Shown: positions 1 to 12,836 of the stretch, one piece after another
Layout: every line of letters begins with the position of its first letter
Position numbering within the stretch: position 1 is the stretch's first letter
NCBI GenBank assembly: GCA_013397455.1
Contig: VYZB01000016.1
Location: forward strand, 2,691,179 to 2,755,178
Direction: 5' to 3'
From: Crotophaga sulcirostris
Lineage: Eukaryota > Chordata > Aves > Cuculiformes > Crotophagidae
DNA: 64,000 nt
Position numbers and translations under genes: made by a program
Notes under the pieces: generated by a model
Seen by the model: only the letters and a program-made list of their open reading frames with translations
What the model was told of the DNA's origin: nothing
Databases searched by the model: none

Positions 1-2792
1 CAGGTGTTTTAAGACTCTGAAAGGTGTTTCCTAACTATCAAATGATAATGTTTCAGGTAAGACAGATAACTGAACACACTCATCCATACTGCTATCTACA
101 GAGTATTTTAATTTTCAAGATCTGAAAGAGTTCCATGGACTCTAGAGCAATTCATATGGATTATATGTATACTTTTAGGCTTTAGAAATAATCTTGCATA
201 CTTCTATTTATGATAGAGACTTTGTTCCAGAGCATTAATATAAGTTAACATGAGTCTATGGGAGTTAACATTGCTAGAGAAAGAGATGTGACAAATAAAG
301 GAAAACTGATAATAGAGATTTTATTCCCTCATAATTGAAATAGGATATACATGGAAATAGGGAACTTTAAACAAGGGGAAGAAAAGATATCTTGTTAATT
401 CATCAGCTGTCCAATCTGAACATGAAGAAGCTTGAACTATCCAGTAAAAACAGTAAACATGCACTCTAATTTCAAAGAAGTAAATTACCAGTAAAGAAAC
501 AAAATACACAGGGGTTTTTTTTCTGGAGATTTTTGCAGTGAGGGAGACAAAAGTATCCCAAATAGATTTGAATAATGTCTTTTATTGCAAAATTGATGGA
601 AATGAAATACTTTCTAGCAAAAGATGAAAGTGCGTGCATTATCAGTACATTGAAATTTGAATAATAAATCCTTTCAGGATTAACTCTCAGCCTCTTATTG
701 CTCTATTTAGCAGGTGAAAAAAATATTTTTGCAGATAAATGTTGCTGTACAAGCTGTTTGTTTAACAGTTTCTTTGCTCTAGTATACACTTTGAAAATAA
801 AAGGAACTGTCTAAATTTTTTTAATGTGAATCAATGCCTCTTTTAATCAATGTAAGGCTTTTTATTTTGGAAAAAAAAATGTTTCACCATAAGTAATTGT
901 GTACAAGGAATAAAGACCAAAGTACCCATAGTGTAAAAAAGCAGTTGTCCCAGGACTGTACATTTCAGTATGAATACAGCACTGACTTCTTTCCTGATGA
1001 TGGACTTCTCTACCCGTGTTTTCACTTGTCATATTTGATCACATATTTCTTATCTCTAACATAACTACAAAAATCCATTAGTGCTCAAGATTTATCCCCT
1101 GCCTTAGATCTTTCCGCAAGCAATTGAAGATTGTTCTGTGTCCAACAGTCAAACCTTCCAGTCTTTAAAGTACTGGGGAAAATATTCTTAACATCCATCC
1201 ATGATTGCCAGTTAAAAAAAAAAAGCTTTATATGGCCTTATCCTGAATAATGTTGTAAAATTAAAGGTATATTCTACTTCACATCATGCTTTAGGCAAAC
1301 TTAAGTTATTCATTCTACTTGCAATGACTTATGCATTTATACATATATATAACATCTTACAGTTTTAAAATACATTATTTATAAAATATCATCATCTTAT
1401 AGCAAACTAATGATTCTAGACAAGTACATTCGCAAACCTGAATAAAGACAGCAATTTTTTAAAGTGCATTGATTCGTCTGAAGTGTTAAATGACATAATA
1501 CCCATTCACTATAACACTGAATAAATTAAGCAAATCAATGTTTTCCAAATTTCATAGAAGTACAAAATGATGATAAAATAAATCAATACAATAATAAAAG
1601 AAAAAAAGAGTATGGAACGATGAATATATGGGCTAATAATAATAAGAGGCAAAATCTCATTTTATCATGGTGACAAACAACTTCCAGTCTCAGTTTCTCT
1701 ATTATTCCATCAGAAAACATGATATTCTATAGTAAATTGATTTTAACCCATTAAGTAACATTTCATTTGAAAGACACCTCACTGAAATACAAGTATAACC
1801 TTTTTCAAATTACTATCCTGGATATGGAATAGTTATGCAGATTGGCTGCTACCAGTTATTTCATACAGTTTATGGTTCTTAAATAATTATATATTCTGTA
1901 GACCTAAAGGAAGCATCACTTCCATTTTTTAATAACTGCCAGAACATTTTCTTTAATTGTCTTCAGGGAAGAAGGACATTGTTTCAGATGTTATAACTTT
2001 TAAAAGGAGTTTTTTTTCTTTTTACAAACAATAATCTACTTTTGCCTACCTTCCAAAGAATTAAAGAGTTAAATAAGAAATTATTACATTTTAAAACTGT
2101 TTTGAACATTTAGCATTAAGAATCGCATCAATTAATTGCAAAAGTTATCAGAGATTGTATATCTCTAGAAGATATAACATTGCTTGTTATAACCATATTA
2201 ATGAAACTTATTAATTTTTTACTTAGTGGTAAAGAATACTTGAAGGAAACTTCTAATTATAAATTGCATAAAGTTGTATTCATTCAGAAATTTGTAAATT
2301 CAACAGTCTAGAAATATTATGATGAATTTATACCTCTGAATAGAGGTGGACATACTACCCCCATCTGAAACCATGACAAAAACTGAATAGGTTACTCTGG
2401 GAAGCCATATGAAGGAGAAGATTTTGTTAGTTGGTGAGTTGTTTATTTTGAAAAGGATTAAATGAAGAAGTCTTCAGTATTAATACTAGAAATAAATATA
2501 ATATCTACATAAGCCATATTTTCTATTTTGCATCCCAAGTTGTACAGAAGATGTAAGAGAATTTCAAACTGAGGGCCTTTTGGATTTTTTCCAAGCAAAT
2601 TTTATTTTTAAAGAAACTTAATTCTCAATAATAATTGAATAGTACTTTTACATATATATCCTACCTTTTGCAACATGTCTCTATTGATCTTGCAGAATTC
2701 AGGGGTATCTAATCATATCATTTTGAGGAAAGACAGCTCTGTTTTGGCTTTGTTTGAAAAGAGGGAAAAGAAGTACTATATAAACATGGACC
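1..2792. other. Unique-looking AT-rich DNA, no gene seen
   Basis: I see no recognisable coding exon, RNA gene or transposable element. Open frames of about 60 codons on the minus strand (321-509, 843-1025) have no recognisable domain and look like chance frames. The sequence is AT-rich with short A/T runs. Ancient repeats too decayed to read by eye could be present. Confidence 0.6.
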
Positions 2793-3192
2793 GTAGAATC
2801 ATAGAATGGTTTGGGTTGGAAGAAACATTAGTTCCAGGACCGTGCCATGTGCAGTGACACTTTCCACCAGATCAGGTTGCTCATAGCCTCATCCAATCTG
2901 GTCTTGAACACTTCCAGGGATGAGCATGAACCACTTATCTAGGCACCCTGTGCCAGTGCCTCACCATCTTTGCAGTAAAAAAATTCTTTCTAATATCTAA
3001 TCCAAAACTCTCCTCTTTCATCTTAAAACCGTTAGCCTTCATCCTACCACTGCACTCCCTGATAAACAACCCCTCCCCAGCTTTCCTATAGGCCCCCTTT
3101 AAGTACTGGAAGTCTGCTCTAAGGTCTCCCCGGAGCCTTCTCTTCTCCAGGCTGAACAAGCCCAACTCTCTCAGCCTGTCATCATCAGGGAA
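2793..3192 (-). mobile_element. CR1 LINE, 5'-truncated 3' end
   Basis: This is the 3' end of a CR1 non-LTR retroposon, inserted so that its 3' tail lies at the left. The left edge carries the CR1 tail (TAGAATCATAGAATGG read on the plus strand), followed by the usual GGTTTGGGTTGGAAG block. On the minus strand, 2935-3165 encodes the end of the CR1 ORF2 protein, including [12 protein letters not shown] and a degenerate IRKNFFTAKMVRHW stretch. The copy has lost its 5' end, as most avian CR1s have through incomplete reverse transcription. It resembles the longer copy near 34 kb in both tail and peptide (LKGAYRKAG in both), so the two are probably the same or sister subfamilies. The protein fragment is not expected to function. 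Confidence 0.93.
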
Positions 3193-5360
3193 GTCTCTCT
3201 GCTTTTTATTCTAATTCAGAGTTCCTTCATACAAGCAGTTCAGAGCAAATTTACATCGGTAAAGAAGTTATATAAGAGAGAAGATCATGATTCAGCTTGA
3301 AGGGGTTTGGAGTTTATATTATATGAAATACACTATTTATAAAAAAAACAATATCTGTATCTACTCTTATGTTTTTAAAGTATAAAGAAAATATCAACCC
3401 TGTATGACAAAATGCTTTATTCTATAATTTACCTTCTATGAACTACTATACAAAATTTTTCTTAGCTTCTGAATAAGAAATTAACTCTATTTTTGAAGTT
3501 GTTGGTAGTCAAAACACCCTATTACAATCATTCTACTGAGAAAGACGAACAAAGTGCTATTAGTTACTTCTTAGATAAAAATCTTTCTATAACTGAAAAA
3601 AATTGTGCTGTGTATGATTTTGAAAGGTAGATGCAGTATTTTTCTAGAGATATGTAACTGCAAACCTATTGCTGAAATATCCTTCTATCTATTGTCCTTG
3701 AATGTTATGATATTTTTCTGCCTCTCTGTATGTTAAATACTAAAAAGCATTTCTTGTTAGTTTTGGATTATTGACAGCAAATTCCATTTTCTTAGTTACT
3801 TTTTTTACCTAGAGTTCACGTAATTATATGGTGAATTTCATGCTGTTATCACACAAAGATTTAATATATGTATGCAAATATGGAATCATTTAAGAAAACA
3901 CGGGAATTCTGTTCATTGGACCCAAATGGTAGCAGAAAAAATATTACACTTGTCAAAAAAAATTAGGTACTTTTTCTAAAAAGGCAGCAGAAAATTAAGA
4001 TGCTTCAGATATGACAGATTACAGATTCTGTTTGCTCTATATTATCATGTAATCTTTCATAACTCATAATTTCACAACCAGTTTTTAACACGGATACAAC
4101 TGAACTACATTGTTCAAAACAAAATTTTAAAAAGATGTAAAATTCACAACATCAGTATTTCCAAATTAGCATGGACAAATGGCTTCCTTGGAGATCCACT
4201 ATTTTAGTCTTCAAAATAATTTTGCCCTCAACAACAGTGGGAACAAACATTAACATTTGTGACAAGGCAGAAAACTGTGAACAGCAAAGATCATTTCAAA
4301 GGAGAAATGGGCTGTATTCCTTAGTTATTAATTTCCATGAATTCTAATGTGTATAGATTTTTTTTACTTTGTGTGTATTTGTATCACAACCTTAAAATTG
4401 CATTTATCTTTGTTAGATATTAGCCAACCACAAATGTTGAGCCAGTCCACCAAAAACACTAGGTGGACCAGTCAAGGAGGACTCAAATGTCACATCCTAC
4501 CTCCCCCAATGGGTTCGTTAAATTGGAGTTCTGGGAAGTGAATTAAATTGAAAATGAAACTATATGGTTAATTTGAATTTATTTATTAATTCTAAACCAG
4601 TTTGCAAATATTCAGTCATCTGTTAGAGTAAAAGAGCTGTTGATTTGTGACAGAGGCAAAGATGTATACATATATAAACCATATAAAGCAAAAATGTGCC
4701 TCTCTTGGAAATGAAATGCAGAGAGAGAGAAGGATCACGGTAAAGAGAAGTAGATTAAAAAGAGGAAACAGAGAATTAGTGAAAAAACCTCACCTTTCCA
4801 AGATATCCCATGATGAAATATGATCCTTCAGAACATGGGAACATCCATTCAAAATAAGGACACTTCCCCCTTTATGCAGTTGATGCCGGTTGATCATGTC
4901 CAGTTACGCTCACTGGGTGTTCCTTCTGGAGGAGCTCTGTGTTACATAAGCTGTAACTCGATTTCTCGAGGAAGGCATGCACAGCTGTTCTCAGAAGCAT
5001 TGAGCCCCTCCAAGCCCCTCCCAAAACTGTAGTGACTGATGCTTGACCTCTCTTCCTGCGCTTGCACAAAGAACATTTTAGCAGGTGCAAAAGCCTGTGA
5101 CCTTGTTTGGGTTCTTTTGAACTAGTTTCAACCACTTCATCTCAAAATACGGCTAAAAACCAAGGTTTAAGACAATATAAAAGGAACAGTTTGTCAGTGG
5201 TTTGAAACAAGTCCTTAACAAATACAATGCCAGAAATTTACTTCAGTTACTTGCTCAGAAGTTCCCTATTCAAGCTAAAAGACTTTGCATGGAAATTAAA
5301 TATTAATAAGAGAACATAGAAAATCATTATCCATTTATATCCGCCCCGTATATATTTTTG
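3193..5360. other. Unique-looking DNA with a GC-richer patch
   Basis: No gene was recognised. The part around 4820-5140 is less AT-rich than its surroundings and keeps several CpGs (for example CTCGATTTCTCGAGG near 4958). It could be an old LTR, an ancient repeat or unique regulatory DNA. Open frames on both strands there (4820-5032 plus, 4872-5135 minus) match nothing I know. A short GA run lies near 4720. Confidence 0.5.
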
Positions 5361-5902
5361 TCATAGAATGATAGGATCATAGAATGTCCTGAGGAGGATC
5401 ATTGAGTCCAAGTACTGCTCCCGCATAGGACAACCTCAGCATTCACATCATGTGTCCAAGGGCATTGTCCAAATATTTCTTCAGTATTGTCAGGCTTGGT
5501 GCCATGACTACTTCAATGGGGAACCTGTTTCAGTGCTCCACCACTCTCTGAGTGAAGAACCTTTTTCTAATATCCAACCTAAAACTCCCCCCACATCTTC
5601 CTGACATTCGCTCAGGTCTTACCAATGGGAGACAGAGAGAAGAGATCAGCGCCTGCTCCTCCTCCTCCTCTTGTGAGGAAGTTGTAGACTGTGATGAGGT
5701 CCCCTCTCAGTCTCCTCTTCTCCAGGCTGAATGATCAAGTGACTTTAGCCACTCCTTATACAGCTTCCTCTCTAAACCCTTCACCAGTTTTGTGGCTCTC
5801 CACTGGACACTCTTCAGTAGCCTAATATCTTTTCTGTACTGTAGCACCCAAAACTGCAGACAGTACTCAAGGTGGGGCCACACCAGTACAGAGCACAGAT
5901 AA
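5361..5902 (-). mobile_element. CR1 LINE, older 5'-truncated copy
   Basis: The left edge shows a degenerate CR1 tail (TCATAGAATGATAGGATCAT). The following bases match the CR1 3' untranslated and ORF2 C-terminal layout on the minus strand. The frame at 5707-6042 begins outside the element and runs into CR1 reverse-transcriptase C-terminal peptide (PHLEYCLQFW, then LVKGLERKLYKEWLKSL). The 3' region differs from the copies at 2.8 and 34 kb and looks like another subfamily. Internal stops, frame breaks and the degraded tail suggest an older insertion. The right boundary near 5902 is where similarity fades, just after the segment encoding SVLVWPHLEY. Confidence 0.9.
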
Positions 5903-6610
5903 TTTTGATGAATGAGTATGACCCAAGTGTGACTAGGTAATTTTACATTTATTTTGTTTGGGTAAATAATGAGGACAAGAATAATTCTGTTCCAAATGGA
6001 AGTCAATATACAAAAGCTCTCATCTCCGTATTCCAGTTTCATTTTTCTTTTCTCAGCTTTTTTTCACAAAGTTAACCCAGTTTTCACTTTCTGTATTTCA
6101 GTTATGTTGAGTCACAGTCATGAATTTTCTCTGAAATAAATTTATTGATTATTATATTAGTTCATTGGGTGTTCAGGTACATCTAACAGAGGTGGTCTGT
6201 GAACATGTGTTCACACAGTTGGTAATCGATCTAGGGAGTAATTAGATCAACTTCTCAGAGTCAGTGGTAATACTGGAGACAATAGTAGAGCCCAGTAGGA
6301 GTTTTGAATCTTTTAGCAGTTATAAAAGACATGAGTTATTTAAAGCTGCAGTAATAAAGGAAATATTGTAAGCTAAATAAATCTAGGGATTGGCACAGTT
6401 GTTGTTTTGTTTGATTTGGGTTTTTGAAAAACTTATCAGTTCAAGGATGAAAGGGCGATTTGTTGATTGCAAAATGTAGATTTTCATTTTTTTTAGCTTT
6501 TTCCTTGCCCAGACTGTCAATGTAAGCTAAGTATATAGATATTGAAGTTACTGGATGCTAAGGAGGGTAAGAATTGTTAAAAAGGAGTGTTGCTAAACTG
6601 AACTTTTGTA
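5903..6610. other. No gene seen; may hold the 5' part of a mariner
   Basis: This stretch lies between a CR1 and the readable part of a mariner transposase. I could not find the matching left terminal inverted repeat. The mariner is either 5'-truncated or its 5' half has decayed beyond recognition somewhere in this interval. Confidence 0.45.
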
Positions 6611-6986
6611 AATAAACTCAAGCTACAAGCATCTGACAAAGACAGTTTTCATCCAGCATTGATCAATCAAAAAGGACCAGTTGTTCTCCATGACAACACC
6701 TGACTGTATGTCTCATGAATGACTTTGCAAAAGCTGCACAAACTGGGTTACGAAACTCTATCTTACCCAGCTTACTTACAGGACCTTTCTCCCAGTGATT
6801 ACCATATTTTCAGGCACCCAGACAACTTCCTGCAGGGGAAGATTTTGTGCAACCAAGCAGCAGCTCAAAATGCCCTTGAAGAATTCATCATTTCCAGGAC
6901 CCCGGAATTCTGTGCTTCCAAAAATAGACTTGTTGGCAAATACATTCTTGTTGGCAAAATGTTCTAATGGTTCTTATTTTGATTAA
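6611..6986 (+). pseudogene. mariner transposase C-terminal remnant (DD34D)
   Basis: Transposase catalyses cut-and-paste of its own element using three acidic residues. The readable frame includes KGPVVLHDN, where the second catalytic Asp codon is at 6692-6694. It continues through MTLQKLHKLGYETL to DLSPSDYHIF, where the third catalytic Asp codon is at 6797-6799. Exactly 34 codons separate the two Asp codons, the mariner DD34D spacing. Two in-frame stops (6701-6703 and 6716-6718) lie between them, so the gene is dead. The frame shifts after about 6940, because the family's C-terminal NGSYFD followed by a stop (ending 6986) lies in another frame from the upstream peptide. The first catalytic Asp region is not present in readable form. 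Confidence 0.88.
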
Positions 6987-7038
6987 TAAATTTTATTCTA
7001 AGCTGAAACACACTGCTTTAGAGTTCATGGTTAAAAAT

Positions 7039-7063
7039 GGCAATTATTTTTACGGCAACCTAA
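7039..7063 (-). repeat. mariner right terminal inverted repeat
   Basis: The sequence ends in GCAACCTAA at 7063, followed by TA. Read on the minus strand it starts TTAGGTTGCCG and continues through an A-rich stretch to GGCAATT-like bases. This matches the general form of mariner ends. No partner repeat was found on the left. Confidence 0.75.
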
Positions 7064-7065
7064 TA

Positions 7066-10000
7066 CGTGTAATATTATGAAAGCAATGATATTAATATAT
7101 TACTACTAATATTGTTTTTTCTCAATTTTCCTTATTTTTCACATGGCACTTTCATTATGTATTTCTAAAGAATTCTGTGGGTAGAATTGACTTTTATCAT
7201 ATGAACTCTAGAGCTATTTGATTTTTCAGATGTCAAATTACAGTGTTCTTTTATCCATAGTAAATAAAATTGATAGCAATTCTGCTAGGATATACCTGCT
7301 TTCAAACCTAAATATATGTTCCTATAGCTAGTCATTCTTGTGATTTTGAAGTTGTGTTTCAGGCAGTACTCATGGATCTTGATCTGGCTGCACTGGAAGA
7401 CTGGACATTATCATTTTATGGTAGTAAAAAACAATAACAATGATTACAAAACAATGTGAGCAACAACATAAGATTTTGTATGCAAATAAGAGAAAACTTA
7501 TATGAACTGTTATGCATTTATGATTAATCCAGTATCTATTGCCTTTTAGAGATTTCATCCTTTATTTTTCAAAATCCCTTTCTTTTTATTTTTTAACACA
7601 GAGTCATTCATCAACTGATTTGACTTCTGTGTTATTATCTTGGCTTTACAATTCAGTTGCATATTCAAATGTATTATTGTACTTTGTTTTTTACAAGACA
7701 AATATTACCAAAAGCTTTTGGCTTTGTTTTCCAAACATAATCCACTTCAATGCTTATCATGTCTTCTTGAGCATATCTAAATTTTTCCCACAGGTGATCA
7801 TGGAAAGAAAAGAAGCTCCATGTTAACGGCATAAAAGTCTTCCAGCTTATTTTTTGTTTGCTCCTTTACACCTTCTCTACTTATTCCTTGATTCTTCACT
7901 GAAGTATTTTATGGCTTAATATTCTGAATATTTATTATAAATTAGAAAAAAGATTGTAAATTATTTTCACTTACTTAATCTTTTTTCAATTCTCAGATCT
8001 TTATGTCAAAGTTGAATGCGTCCATTACAGCCTTCTTTTCAAAGATATTATTATCAAGAGGATAAATATGCAAGAGCATACCTAGGTACTTCTTAGTTGC
8101 TGTTATGTTTATAGATTCCTATCTGTTGGTAGTCAAATGAAAAAGACAAGCTAGGTGATTAATTTCTCCATTGTGGTAATCACATTGATTTAGTTCATAT
8201 TAATGACATTTCATATTGTCAACAGTCAATGACCCCACATTAATATAGGAACAGTTTTGGCAAACCAAAGCACAATCTGACAATGCATTTACAACTGTGA
8301 TTGTGTTATTTCTGTGTTGAGACTGAAACGCTAGTTATAGTGGGAATAAAAGACTACTGTATGTATAGGAGTAAAAAAAACGTATAGGATAATACTTAAA
8401 AGTTAAATTATCAACACTGGAAATCATCATTCTAATCACAGTGTATACAATCACTAAGAAGTTCAAAAAAATACTAAACAGAGATATTTTAGAAATGGGA
8501 GAGAGCACATAGCACCAGTACAAGAACACCTATCAAAGGCTGTAAAATGAACTTTAAGAATTAATGAAGTTGTATGCTATCACTTATCTAATGATGTGCA
8601 ACCATAAATCACACTAATGATGGTGATAGTTCTATTGCTCAGAAATAAACTATCTAATTGAGCTTTTGGAAGTTGATCATGAAATATCCACTTTAGAAAT
8701 TTGGTTTCAGGGCAATGAGTCGATCTCTTTGCAGCCAACTGCTGTAGAGTAGCTACAACTGCTTTTTTTACTTTTCACTGTGGCTGCTGGTTGAGAGCTG
8801 AGATCATGCACTTAGTTTTTGTGTGCATTACACATCCATCTGTTCCTCCGTCTGGCAAAGAAAAAAAAAAACAATCACAGAAAAAACCCCAAAAGAGTGT
8901 GTTATAAGCTCTTCTCACCAATACACCAGTTGTTAGTTTCCTGCAGGTACCTCTGGTATAGCCTTCATTGGGTAATTATTTCAAGCAGGAAACAACCAAT
9001 CCACATATTCAAAAGAAATTACTAGCTCAATTAACTACACAGAAGCAGGCATTTTTTTTCTTAGGACATAGAAACAGAAGTATTATGATATTTGTATATC
9101 TCTAATGTAAGCATTTAGATAACATCCGTGGAATTTCATACCTGCACAATTTTTTGCAATTGAAATAAAAAATGTAATACTAATAGAAAAGCCCTATATA
9201 GATAATAAGACAGAGAAGAAAATCTAAAAATAAAAAAAATAAAAACATTTTCAGATAATCAGAGTTTCACAAGAATTTGAGAAGGTAGACTTGATGAGAG
9301 AGAACATTTGAAAACCAAAAGCTAATCACTTGCAACAGCTTTAACAAAGATCTAAGATAAGGTTCCAGTCTGCTGCTTTCCTTTTTCCACATACAGTTTA
9401 AAGAGCACATGCACAGATTGGGAGAAGTAAGGAACTCGTTTGGCACTTCAGTCTTTGTTTCTGGCTCAGGTACACCAATACATCCTAACGTGAATTCTCA
9501 TTCATTTGAGAGGTGTGCTGTTCCAAGAATGTCTCTGGTTTTGTGGATTTATTTGTTTTTCCAGGAATACTTCCCTTCTTATAATAAAAGCTTCCTTTAG
9601 AAATGGAATCCTCTGATCTCAGGACTGAAGTTTTTGGTTTTTGGGTTTTTTTATTCTGTTCATCACTGAAACTAGGTTGTTAATAAAACATCTTTTGTTG
9701 CTATTTTAATTATCCATTTCTTTGTAAGACTTCACTATAGATAGTGTTTCCTAATGACAAAAAAAATAGTTTGTAAAAATCTCATCTTATAAGTCACAAT
9801 CTAGCAGGGCTTTTTTTAGCTGACAAAGACAAATTTGGATCTAAGTTACTCTCTGATGCTTTTCATGTCTTAATAGTCTGTTTCTATGGCCTTGCCTTTT
9901 GCCCTGCTGTTTCAGTGAGCCTGGAGACATAATTACTGATATTTCCAAATTCGCACAGAACATGTATGTGTATGTGTGTAAACAAGAGCGAGAGAAAGAA

Positions 10001-11064
10001 TGCGCATGTATAATTACCATTTCATCCATTCATTTTTTGTTTCACTTTGATCAGTTAATTTGAAGAAATACAGGAAAAAGTAATGCTAGAGAAAAAGAAA
10101 GTCATTGTAATTCCTCCAAGAACATGCACTAAGAGTAGCAATTATATCTTGCTAATCGATTCACCTAATGCAGACTGAGATTTAATTATTGCACAATATA
10201 AATTGCAACCACAGTCAGACCTCATCCTTGTTTTATGCGCTAGTTATTGTACACTCTAAATTTTGGGACCTGAATTAACAGATTGCTTTTGCTCTGTTTC
10301 TTCTGAACTGTGTAGTGGATTTCTCTGGTCAGTTTTGCCTCAGTCCCCATTTAGCTTGCAGGAGAACAGAGATAACACATTGCTGCCATGATCTGTGTCC
10401 TGGGAAGAATTCAGTATGACTGGAACAGATGCCATGTCCTGTAACAGAATAGTTAGCGCTTGCCTGAGAAGCAGCTCTTTCTCTCCTGTCCATCCTTTTC
10501 CATTGCACTCAACTAGCTCTTCAGTTGGAGGCTGATGATCAGATACAACATGAACGGGTAGCCAAATTCCAGTCTTCATAAACAGTACTCTCCGTTTAAA
10601 ATCTTTAGTTTTGTAGAGGAACCTGAATGAGACTCTTGTGAACAATCTCAAAGGAAAGAAACAAGACCAATTGGACTCAGAAGTCACTATTTCCTCTGAG
10701 GAGAGATTTGCTTCAGCTCAAGTCTTTGGCCACAGAGGGAGGATTGTTGTTAGTGCCTGTTGGACTTTGTTTCATAGAGTATGAATCTTGTTTTCAACAC
10801 CATAATGCCTTTCAGAGTAAAGATTCTATGTATAGATTGAAACATGAAGAGGTTTAGATTATAAAATGAAGGGTAAAAAAATACTTAATTTTTAATAATC
10901 CTATTTAGCTTCTATTTCCTTTTATTTCACAGGCAGTCCTGGATCCCTGAGATATGTCAACAAGGTGAATGTGTGTTTTTGCTATAGGAGATAATTGGTC
11001 AAAACAGGCAATAACTTTAAATCATTTTAAATTTAAAGAAAAAAGAAAACAAATGCTTCCTATT
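7066..11064. other. Unique-looking DNA, no gene seen
   Basis: About 4 kb of AT-rich sequence without a recognisable element. The largest frames (7539-7826 plus, 10340-10687 minus) lack known domains. A short run of alternating TG/TA bases lies near 9963. The part around 10340-10780 is slightly less AT-rich, but I cannot assign it. Confidence 0.55.
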
Positions 11065-11653
11065 ACAGAATCAAAGAATCATAGGGGATGAAAGGGACCT
11101 CTGGAAATCATTTAGTCCAACTGCCTTGTTGAAAGAGTTTTATCTAGAGCAGGTTGCAAAGGAATGCTTCCAGGCAAGTTCTGAATATCTCCAGAGAAGG
11201 AGACTGCACAACCTTTCTGGGCAGCTTGTTCCAGTGCTCTAACACCCTCACAGTGGAGAATTTTTCCTCATGTTCAGGTGGAACTTCTTGTGCTTCAGTT
11301 TGTGCTCATTGTCCCTTGTCCAGTTGCTGGGCATCGCTGAAAAGAGTCAGGCCCCATCATCTTGACACCTGCCCTACAGATCTTTATAAGCCTTGATAAG
11401 ATACCCTCTCAGTCTTCTCTTCTCCAGGCTAAATAGACCCAGGCGTCTCAGGATCTCCATGTAAGAGAGAGGTTCCAGTCTCCTAATCATTTTTGTGGCT
11501 TTCCACTGGACTCTACTAGTTCCCTATCTTTCTTGAACTGTGGAGCCCGGAACTAGGCACAGCACCGTAGATGCAGCCTCACTAGGACAGTGTAGTGGGG
11601 GAGGAGAACCTCCTGGAACCTGCTGGCAACACTCTTCTTGAGGTACCCCTTTG
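11065..11653 (-). mobile_element. CR1 LINE, older subfamily, 5'-truncated
   Basis: The left edge is a degenerate CR1 tail (ACAGAATCAAAGAATCATA), followed by the GGGACCTCTGGAAATCAT block typical of CR1 3' ends. The middle carries the minus-strand counterpart of [10 protein letters not shown] (CTTCTCTTCTCCAGGCTAAA near 11414). The right part (GGGGGAGGAGAACCTCC near 11597, then ACACTCTTCTTGAGGTACCC) matches the upstream ORF2 segment seen in other CR1s. No long frame survives. The wording differs from both the 34 kb copy and the GTGATACT-tailed copies, so this is a third, older-looking subfamily. Confidence 0.9.
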
Positions 11654-12330
11654 TTGTGGTGCCTGAAGGGTTAAATATGACAGCTGGCAAGAAGAGAATA
11701 TTTAAGAAGGCATTTAAAGAAGACTAGCCACACTCAAAACACAATTTTAGCTTGACACTGCTAGCAAGATGACTTGACTGAAAGGATATTTTTTCTCCAC
11801 TTTACAAAGCATTTATAAAGTCTATTTAATTGTATTACTTTGTGCCTATCTTGCACAGAAAGATTACATTCTTTCTCACAGGCTTAACAATTATTACTGA
11901 TATGTGACTGAATTTCCAACCTGGTGCATATTGTAAAGGACACAGTTCTTGTTCCAAAGAACAAAAGACTCAACATTGTATTGTGCCTTTTAAAGAAGTT
12001 CTCCATGGAAAATTTTCTGACTGCACAGAGAAGCAAAGCAAACTGCCAATGAGATGGCAATGAAGTTCTGTGGAAGCAGCTCAGCTGGACCAGGGTTCCT
12101 CGGGTGGAAATATCATGCTTCAGATTACTTCAGATCGTGCAGAAAGCTTCAATCGAACAACTGGGGAGAATACTGCAGGCAGTTCTTCCACTATTAAGGC
12201 TAATTTAAACAGTTTCCATAGCACAGTGCACTGTAAAACAATACATGTTGGTGCCTGCAGTTTGGAGTAAGTCCTGCTGTGGTCTTGATCTCTACTCACC
12301 ATCAGAATGTACTTTTCACTTCAAGGATAC
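11654..12330. other. No gene seen between two CR1 pieces
   Basis: Nothing was recognised in this stretch. The frame at 12070-12270 (plus) has no known domain. Confidence 0.5.
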
Positions 12331-12440
12331 TGCAGCAATGGCCAGGCTACCCAGAGAGTCTGTGGAATCCCCACCCTTGGAGTTTTTCAGCACTCATTTA
12401 CACAGAACTCCAGCTGACCTGCCTGATGTTGTCAGTACTT
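12331..12440 (+). mobile_element. Small CR1 3' fragment
   Basis: The plus strand reads GCTACCCAGAGAGTCTGTGG, then CCTTGGAG, and encodes ARLPRESVESPPLEFF. This is the CR1 ORF2 C-terminal pattern (LPRE.VESP.LE.F). Only about 100 bases are recognisable, with no tail. It sits about 100 bases upstream of an LTR, which may have been inserted next to or within the older CR1 piece. Confidence 0.6.
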
Positions 12441-12829
12441 CCACTTCAGGCAGTCGTCTGGAATAGGACACCCCCAGATATCCCCTTCAAACATTTACGG
12501 GATTCCACAGTCCTGAATTACCTGTCTGCAGGGAGACACCATGTTATGGTTTGGGCTAATTTGGGCCTGTTTCCTGATTGAGGCTTGGCCTTAATCTAAA
12601 GTAACTGCATTTTCTGAAAGCTAACTGCATGTTTTTCAGACAGTTTCTCTCTAGCAGTGATAACACGGAACACTGGTCTGCAGAGAGGCCAATGTTTATA
12701 ATTATTCCTTTAATAACCAAAGCCATCCTCAAGCTAGCGAAAAAGGCCACACCTGCAGGGACGTGCGGACAGGACAGGTGACCCCAAACTGACCAACGGA
12801 GTATTCCATCCCATATGCATCATACTTAG

Positions 12830-12836
12830 TATAAAG
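12830..12836 (+). promoter_or_regulatory. TATA box of LTR family A
   Basis: TATAAAG, about 290 bases into the LTR and about 270 bases before the polyadenylation signal. This is the expected place for the U3 core promoter. The matching site in the reverse copy is degraded to a GGGATAAAAC form (minus strand, near 18388-18396). Confidence 0.65.

Larger units (their letters stand above)
6611..7063 (+). mobile_element. mariner DNA transposon, 3' portion
   Basis: This is the 3' part of a Tc1/mariner-superfamily element. A transposase remnant (6611-6986) is followed by a short 3' untranslated stretch and a terminal inverted repeat ending CAACCTAA at 7063, with a TA (7064-7065) directly outside, as expected for TA target duplication. 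The inverted repeat, read inwards from the end, begins TTAGGTTGCCGTAAAAA. That resembles the TTAGGTTG start known from Hsmar1-like and avian mariner elements. The left end was not found. Vertebrate mariners of this type are usually about 1.3 kb, so roughly two thirds of the element is missing or unreadable. Confidence 0.85.

Noticed and set aside
10340..10687. 115-codon open frame, minus strand
   Set aside because: No domain, splice-site context or family similarity that I can recognise.
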